The notes under the pieces: model-generated | The model's input: the letters and a program-made list of their open reading frames with translations, nothing else | What the model was told of the DNA's origin: nothing | The model's database searches: none | Shown: positions 30,795-35,860 of the stretch, piece after piece | Numbering within the stretch: the stretch's first letter is position 1 | Layout of the letters: each line of letters begins with the position of its first letter | Assembly: GCA_003167255.1 (NCBI GenBank) | Contig: PMTR01000030.1 | Coordinates: 14,860-50,719, forward strand | DNA: 35,860 bases | Reading direction: 5' to 3' | Source: Bryobacterales bacterium | GTDB lineage: Bacteria > Acidobacteriota > Terriglobia > Bryobacterales > Bryobacteraceae | Translations under genes and position numbers: made by a program

Positions 30795-32758
30795 GCGGCC
30801 GCTGAAATCTTTTCCAGCGCGTCCGTCAGCTCTTTCAGAAGGATCGGCTTGGAGACGTACCCGTCCATGCCGCCGGCCAGAAACCGCTCCCGGTCGCCCT
30901 TCATGGCGTGAGCGGTCATGGCGATGATGGGGATATGGCGGCCGGTACCGCGCTCCGCCTCGCGGATGGCTGCGGTGGCTTCGATTCCCGTCATTTCCGG
31001 CATTTGGACATCCATCAGGATTACGTCGTAGCTTTGCCGGTGGAAGGCTTCGCAGGCTTCGCGGCCATTCGTCGCGGTGTCTACGCGGTGGCCCCGCTTT
31101 TCGAGCAACCGCACCACCAGTTGCCGGTTCACCAGGTTGTCTTCCGCCAACAGCACCCGTAGCGCGCCGCCGGAACAAGGCGCGGGGGCCACTTCCGGCG
31201 GCGGCGCGGCCTGGGCGGGCGCGGCCGGCGCGGGTTTTGACACCGGCAGGGGAACGGAGAACCGGAAACAACTGCCTTCGCCGGGCCGGCTTTGCACCCG
31301 GATGCCGCCGCCCATCAGCTTCACCAGCCGCGAACAGATGGTCAGCCCCAGACCCGTTCCGCCAAAGCGCCGGCTCATGGAACCGTCGGCTTGGGAGAAA
31401 GGCTCAAAGACGGTCTGCAGCTTGCCGGCGGCAATCCCTATGCCGGTGTCCCGCACCGCGAATTCCAGCACAACGCCAGCCTCCCCGGCGGACGCCACCG
31501 AAACCTCCACCGCCACCAGGCCCTTTTCGGTGAACTTGATGGCGTTGCCGATCAGGTTGAGCAGAACCTGTCCCAGCCGCAGCGGATCGCCCACCACGGA
31601 GGGAGGCACTTCGGGCCGCACCTCGCACCGCAGTTCGAGCCCCTTCTGCAACGCCCGTACCCCGAGCAGCGCCCGCACCTTCTCCACGCATTCGATCGGG
31701 TCAAAGGGGATTGAGTCCAGGTCCAGTTTGCCGGCTTCGATCTTGGAGAAGTCCAGAATGTCGTTGATGATGGTCAGCAGCGATTCGGCGGAGCTTTGCA
31801 CGGTGCGCAGATAGACCTGTTGCTCGGGGTTGGTGGCGCCGTCCAGGGCCAGTTCCGTCATGCCGATGATGCCGTTCATGGGGGTGCGGATTTCGTGGCT
31901 CATGTTGGCCAGGAACTCGCTCTTGGCGCGGTTGCCTTCCTCGGCTTTCTCTTTGGCTTCGGTCAGTTGCCCATTCACGCGGCGCAGTTCCGCGGTGCGC
32001 TCGGAGACATCGTCCTCCAGTTTTTCGCGATGGCGTTGCAGTTCGCTTTCGCGACGTTGAATCTCCGCCAACATCTCGTTGAAGCCGTCCACCAGCATTC
32101 CCAGTTCGTCCTGGGTGGTTTTGGGAGCGCGGATTCCGTAGTTCTTGTACCGAGTAACGGCGCGGGCCGTCTGCGCCAGGTGGATCACCGGTTCGGAGAT
32201 GAACTTCTGCAGCCAGGAGGCCAGCAGAAGGGCGAAGAAACCGGAGACCGCCAGGATCACGAGCATGGCGCCGGCGGCGCTGGTCTCCTGTTCGCGGACC
32301 TCCCGCAGGTCCGACTCCAGGTAGAGCGTTCCCAGCGCCTGGTGGTTGAAGGTTACGGTATGAAACACCCGCAGGCGGCCGGAGGAAAAGGAGCTTTCAT
32401 CGCGGCGCGGCTGGGGGGGAGTAAACGCTCCCTTCATGTCCGGGCGCACATAGGTGGCGAAGGCCCTGCCATCGGCCGAATACAGACAGGCGGCCACGAT
32501 GGCAGGCTGGGCCTGCAGCCCCTGCAACAGTTCGCGGAGCGATGTCGCGTCGTCAAAACTGAGGGCGGCGGTGCTGTTGATCCCGATGCCCTGCGCCAGC
32601 AGCTCCATGTGGCGTTTGATGGAGGCGCGGGTTCGAGCCACTTCTTCGCTGAGTAGCGCGCCACAGGCCAGCAGCAGCGCAGCCGCCACGGTGAGCATGA
32701 TGATGGCCCGCAGCTTTTGCTTGACCGAAACCTTGCGCCAGAGGAGGGGTGGGGTCAT
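30779..32758 (-). CDS. Hybrid sensor histidine kinase, CHASE8-like/HAMP/HisKA/HATPase/REC
   Basis: This is a 659-aa membrane kinase. One span near residues 15-35 and another near 155-175 enclose a periplasmic sensor domain of CHASE8-like type ([18 protein letters not shown], then [17 protein letters not shown]). HAMP and a coiled coil follow ([22 protein letters not shown]). Next are HisKA with [12 protein letters not shown] (His288), and HATPase_c with [20 protein letters not shown] and [11 protein letters not shown] receiver domain ends the protein with [13 protein letters not shown], phospho-acceptor Asp583 (VILMDVQMP) and the late Lys in YVSKPI. The ATG at 32758 overlaps the YfiR stop (ATGA), which sets the start. 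It ends with a 16-bp overlap with uvrC. Confidence 0.9.
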   Translation of the reverse strand: MTPPLLWRKVSVKQKLRAIIMLTVAAALLLACGALLSEEVARTRASIKRHMELLAQGIGINSTAALSFDDATSLRELLQGLQAQPAIVAACLYSADGRAFATYVRPDMKGAFTPPQPRRDESSFSSGRLRVFHTVTFNHQALGTLYLESDLREVREQETSAAGAMLVILAVSGFFALLLASWLQKFISEPVIHLAQTARAVTRYKNYGIRAPKTTQDELGMLVDGFNEMLAEIQRRESELQRHREKLEDDVSERTAELRRVNGQLTEAKEKAEEGNRAKSEFLANMSHEIRTPMNGIIGMTELALDGATNPEQQVYLRTVQSSAESLLTIINDILDFSKIEAGKLDLDSIPFDPIECVEKVRALLGVRALQKGLELRCEVRPEVPPSVVGDPLRLGQVLLNLIGNAIKFTEKGLVAVEVSVASAGEAGVVLEFAVRDTGIGIAAGKLQTVFEPFSQADGSMSRRFGGTGLGLTICSRLVKLMGGGIRVQSRPGEGSCFRFSVPLPVSKPAPAAPAQAAPPPEVAPAPCSGGALRVLLAEDNLVNRQLVVRLLEKRGHRVDTATNGREACEAFHRQSYDVILMDVQMPEMTGIEATAAIREAERGTGRHIPIIAMTAHAMKGDRERFLAGGMDGYVSKPILLKELTDALEKISAAAHAPP

Positions 32759-33318
32759 TGCGTTCCGCCATGCACGATGCTGGCCAGGCTCAACAGTTGG
32801 GAACTCACCACCAGGCGCGCCAGTTCGGCGGCCTCGGGGTTGATTTGAAAATGGACGCGGTTGTCCGCCAGTTCCAGATTGATGATGCCGCCGTCTTCGC
32901 AAAAGCGGGGCGTGTCTCCCACGGTCAAGACGGGTTCGCGGCGGAGCCGGTCGAGGATTCCGCGCAACATTTTCTTTTCCGAGGAACTGACAAAAACAAT
33001 CTGACAGTTTCCGGTTCCCTGACCGGTCTTGAACCGCCGGACGACGAAGAGCCTCCCGTTGATGGATTTGCCCTGGATGGCCTGATCGAGCGCCGGCCCG
33101 AAGGGGTCATGCCCAAGCACGCCGATGCAAAGCGGCGCACCGGCGGGCAAAGCGGGCCACTCGACGAAGCCGGCAAACTTGTAAAGCATGGCGGCCTTGA
33201 CTTCGTATTCCTTGAAGGCCTGGGCGGTCACGGGGCCGCGGGCTGCCAGCAATAGGGCCACCGGCAGGACGAGTGCCCGCCCCGCTCGACCGCGGACACG
33301 GTGGATCAGAAATGCCAC
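32755..33318 (-). CDS. YfiR-like periplasmic protein (DUF4154)
   Basis: This 187-aa exported protein has a signal peptide ([20 protein letters not shown], residues 15-34). [19 protein letters not shown] and [16 protein letters not shown] identify the YfiR/DUF4154 family. [30 protein letters not shown] and [10 protein letters not shown] follow as in family members. In Pseudomonas, YfiR is the periplasmic inhibitor of the CHASE8-type diguanylate cyclase YfiN. Two Cys (in GNCQIVF and PRFCEDGG) could form a disulphide. It overlaps the TonB receptor gene by 13 bp upstream and the kinase gene by 4 bp downstream. Confidence 0.9.
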   Translation of the reverse strand: MAFLIHRVRGRAGRALVLPVALLLAARGPVTAQAFKEYEVKAAMLYKFAGFVEWPALPAGAPLCIGVLGHDPFGPALDQAIQGKSINGRLFVVRRFKTGQGTGNCQIVFVSSSEKKMLRGILDRLRREPVLTVGDTPRFCEDGGIINLELADNRVHFQINPEAAELARLVVSSQLLSLASIVHGGTQ

Positions 33319-35294
33319 GTGACCTTTCCGAAGATACTCCGCTCGAGCGCGGTGCCGACGATTTGATAAGCGTTGGCGCCGAATTCGAGGAACCGGGGCC
33401 CCACCAGGTTTTGGCCCACCAGGCTGATTTCGGTGTGCTCGCCGGTCCGCCAGCCGAGTCGCATGTCCAAGCGTGCGTGGTGCGGAACCGCGCCACTATC
33501 GACCTTTGTATTCCAGTAGAAGGTCTGGTCCCACTCGACGCGGCGGGTCAGGTTCAGGAAGGATCGAAGCTGAAAGCCGGATTCCGGCACGGTGGGGACG
33601 AGCGGTGTGATGCTTGTGTCTCCCGAATCGCTATCCAGCCGGAAGTTCGTGTCCACGAACGCGTAGGACGGGCTGATGCGCCACCAGGCGGCGGCGTTCC
33701 AGTTCACCGCCAGTTCCCCGCCATAGCTGAAGGCGTGGGCACGGTTGTAGTACATGAAGGGAAGGATCATCTGGACCTGGGAAGGAGTCTGAATGAACAA
33801 CGCAGGCAGCGGTTCCCCGGTGGCCAGGTGATGATAGAAGCTGGCGAACGCGGCCCCATCCAAGGAGAGGGTGTTGGTCCATTGGAGGCGGTACCCCGCT
33901 TCGTAGTCGCGCAGTTGCTCGGGGAAGAGGTGCGGATTGCCCTCGATCCAGGTGTTCACGACGACGCCGGGTGAAGCCGGCGAAGAAGAGGTCTGCGCGT
34001 CGATGCTGGTTTCCGCGCGAGTGGGCTGACGAATGGCTTGGGATGCCGCGGCCCACAACGTCTGGCGCGGGGTGGGCGTCCAGGCCAGGCGAAGGCTCGG
34101 CTCCAGTCCGGGATCGGCATGCGACTGGTGTTCGATCTTGGCTCCGATGGTCAACCAGAGGTTGTTGGCGAGGTGGATTTCATCCTGAAAACAGGCGCTG
34201 AAGAGCCGGTCGGTCTGGACGGGCGGATGAATCGCAATCTGGTATCCCGCGGGAACGGCCGACTGGAACGCGCGGAAACCCAGGCCCCACACAATGTCGT
34301 GGCGGTTCCCGGCCCGCAAGTGATGTTGAAAGTCCAGGTCGAAGGTCCGGAGTGACTCGGGCTGGCCCATTTCGGTGCGGCGGTAGGTGTCGTAGTAAGC
34401 CTGAAAAGTGGTGTCCGATCCGCCGTCAAAAGTGTGGTTCCAGCGCGAGAGCAGGCTGCCCCCGGCCGCGTCGAACCGCTGCGCGAACGGAACATCGGTG
34501 GGAGACGGCGTAAAGAACTGGTATCGGGTTTCGCTTTCGCGGTTGGAAAACAGGTCGCCTTCGGTCATCAGGGTATCGGCGGGGGAGAAATTCCAGTCCC
34601 ATCGGAAGCCGCCGTGCATCCGCCACCAGCCATCGTCCCCGCTCAAGCCGTTGGCCTGAACGGAATCGCCGGTCCGGGAATACTCGGCATAAGCGCGGTA
34701 CGTGCCGGCGCCCGGGATGGCGCCGCCGGACTGCAAGCCGGCTCCGCCGCCGCGGTCCCCGCCGCGGGCGACTCCCAGCCCGCCCTGGGTTGCCTGGGAG
34801 GATTTGGTAATGATGTCGATCACGCCGTTGACGGCGTTGGCGCCCCACACCGACGCCCCCGGACCCCGGATCACCTCAATGCGGTCAATGTCGTCCAGCG
34901 GCATTTCCAACTGATCCCAATAAGGACCGCCCCAGTCGGGCGTGTATACCGAGCGGCCATCCACCAGCACCAGCACCTTGTTGGGATAGCGCGAGTTGAA
35001 TCCTCGAATGGAGACCGCCCAGGTGTTGGCATCGATCTGTGCGACATTGACACCCGGCGCCATGCGCAGAACGTCCGGCAGCGTGGATGCGCCGGAGCGC
35101 CGGATATCTTCCTGGCCGATGACGAAAACGGCGGCCGCGGTGCGGGCCAGTTTCTGTTCTTTCTTGGAGACGGAGGTGACTTGCACCTGGAGGAGCTGTT
35201 CCAGGCTGGCATCGGAAAGGCCGGTCTGGCTCCAGGCGGAAGCCGCCGCCGCTACCAGCAGCAGGGATCGAAACGAGGCGCGGGCGGGAAGCAT
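33306..35294 (-). CDS. TonB-dependent outer-membrane receptor
   Basis: This is a 662-aa outer-membrane protein. A signal peptide (MLPARASFRSLLLVAAAASAWSQ) is followed by the SLEQLLQVQVTSVSKKEQKL segment, typical of the receptor type found next to YfiR-like genes. The plug domain follows (FVIGQEDIRRSGASTLPDVL, then VSIRGFN, VLVDGRSVYTP and IEVIRGPGASVWGANAVNGVI). The remaining 500 residues form a beta-barrel ending in VTWHF with the terminal Phe needed for outer-membrane insertion. The ligand is unknown; there is no adjacent transporter or siderophore gene. It is the first gene of the operon. Confidence 0.92.
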   Translation of the reverse strand: MLPARASFRSLLLVAAAASAWSQTGLSDASLEQLLQVQVTSVSKKEQKLARTAAAVFVIGQEDIRRSGASTLPDVLRMAPGVNVAQIDANTWAVSIRGFNSRYPNKVLVLVDGRSVYTPDWGGPYWDQLEMPLDDIDRIEVIRGPGASVWGANAVNGVIDIITKSSQATQGGLGVARGGDRGGGAGLQSGGAIPGAGTYRAYAEYSRTGDSVQANGLSGDDGWWRMHGGFRWDWNFSPADTLMTEGDLFSNRESETRYQFFTPSPTDVPFAQRFDAAGGSLLSRWNHTFDGGSDTTFQAYYDTYRRTEMGQPESLRTFDLDFQHHLRAGNRHDIVWGLGFRAFQSAVPAGYQIAIHPPVQTDRLFSACFQDEIHLANNLWLTIGAKIEHQSHADPGLEPSLRLAWTPTPRQTLWAAASQAIRQPTRAETSIDAQTSSSPASPGVVVNTWIEGNPHLFPEQLRDYEAGYRLQWTNTLSLDGAAFASFYHHLATGEPLPALFIQTPSQVQMILPFMYYNRAHAFSYGGELAVNWNAAAWWRISPSYAFVDTNFRLDSDSGDTSITPLVPTVPESGFQLRSFLNLTRRVEWDQTFYWNTKVDSGAVPHHARLDMRLGWRTGEHTEISLVGQNLVGPRFLEFGANAYQIVGTALERSIFGKVTWHF

Positions 35295-35860
35295 GAGACT
35301 CTACTCAAAGTCCCAATCGGCAGAAACGGTTGAAAGTTTAGGGGGGCGCCTGCGGCGCCAACATCGACAAAAGGCTATCGATGCTGGGAAGTTAGGAGTT
35401 AGAAGTTGAGGAAGTCAGAAGGCATGCAGTAGACAGAAGTCAGGAATTAGGAATTCACCGCAGAGATGCGGAGGCGCGGAGAAAGGACACTTGTGGCGTG
35501 AGATCGATGGGAAATACAAAAGGCGTTGCGGCGGCCGGGGCTCTCGGACTTTTCGCCGGGCGTGTCTCCGGATTCTCTCGGACCCTATTACGGGGCGGCC
35601 GCCAATGATTTGAACCGCATCTTCAGGGTTGACGACGCTGGATGGCGCCACGCTCCCCAATTCGATGATTGATTCTCTGAAAACCGTACTCCACGCGGGC
35701 ACGAATGCCGATATGTTTCGGGATTGTGAAATCGACGTCACGATTCTTCCGTCGGCACCCATCGGTTAACAGCCCCGAAAGTTGCCGCAAGGATTCAAGG
35801 ACTCCGGAAGTATCAGTACCACCTGAAAAGCAACACTTGCTGGCCACCAAGTTCGGATTC
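35295..35860. other. Terminal 566 bp without a convincing gene
   Basis: From 35388 to 35453 there is an irregular purine-rich run of GAAGTTAGGAGTTAGAAGTT-like words. After it comes a motif CACCGCAGAGATGCGGAGGCG (35456-35476) that resembles the repeat at 57-98. Minus-strand frames at 35415-35762 and 35623-35850 show no family likeness or ribosome-binding site. The TonB receptor promoter should lie just upstream of 35294, but no good -35/-10 pair was found. Confidence 0.4.

Noticed and set aside
35415-35850. Two minus-strand frames (115 and 75 codons) at the window end
   Set aside because: No recognised family, no ribosome-binding site, and part of one frame is a dispersed repeat. They could be remnants but cannot be supported.
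1-35860. tRNA, rRNA or known riboswitch
   Set aside because: Reading the intergenic regions showed no cloverleaf, rRNA-like or recognised riboswitch sequence; a covariance-model scan was not possible here.

Overview
The window reads as high-GC chromosomal DNA from an Acidobacteriota bacterium, most likely of the Solibacter/Bryobacter type. This is an inference. It rests on two PEP-CTERM proteins, a futalosine-pathway menaquinone gene (mqnC), a stand-alone terminase-like gene beside a small gene with an ANGARS-GPST-QGK type N-terminus, several GT39-type membrane glycosyltransferases, a TonB receptor/YfiR/hybrid-kinase operon, and an abundance of short dispersed hairpin repeats. No rRNA, tRNA, CRISPR array or complete insertion sequence was seen.

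Layout. 1-2.0 kb: terminase-like ATPase (minus) and a small companion-type gene (plus) among hairpin repeats. 2.1-6.5 kb: HrpB-type helicase, a DUF2934 protein, two very small candidate ORFs, and a group II PLP decarboxylase. 6.5-11.1 kb: a GT39-like glycosyltransferase, a secreted alpha/beta-hydrolase-fold protein that has lost its catalytic Ser and His, a UPF0173 metallo-hydrolase, and a membrane-anchored protein with two Ig-like repeats. 11.4-14.05 kb: a compact plus-strand group of aminotransferase, unknown 126-aa protein and mqnC. 14.2-19.9 kb: three large membrane proteins, two of them GT39-like, which probably act on lipid-linked sugars. 20.0-20.6 kb: a VapBC toxin-antitoxin module with a palindrome over its -10 box. 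20.7-25.4 kb: repeats, a thioredoxin-like 2Fe-2S ferredoxin, PEP-CTERM protein 1, a secreted LamG-like protein, AsnA and PEP-CTERM protein 2. 25.4-28.0 kb: a duplicated intergenic segment, an OsmC protein, and a GAF/AAA+/Fis sigma-54-type activator with an abnormal GAFTGA loop. 28.0-30.8 kb: a mobile-looking inverted-repeat element, rpmB, a secreted TPR protein and uvrC. 30.8-35.3 kb: a minus-strand operon of TonB-dependent receptor, YfiR-like periplasmic protein and CHASE8-like/HAMP/HisKA/HATPase/REC kinase with overlapping genes. 35.3-35.86 kb: no convincing gene.

The two most interesting items are as follows. (1) The TonB receptor/YfiR/hybrid-kinase operon looks like a rewired version of the YfiBNR signalling system, with phosphotransfer in place of cyclic-di-GMP synthesis. 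(2) A 233-bp element at 28008-28240 has near-identical 34-nt inverted ends and is flanked by a 13-bp direct repeat. It lies exactly between the stop codons of two convergent genes, and a related hairpin vocabulary recurs across the window, including in frame inside genes.
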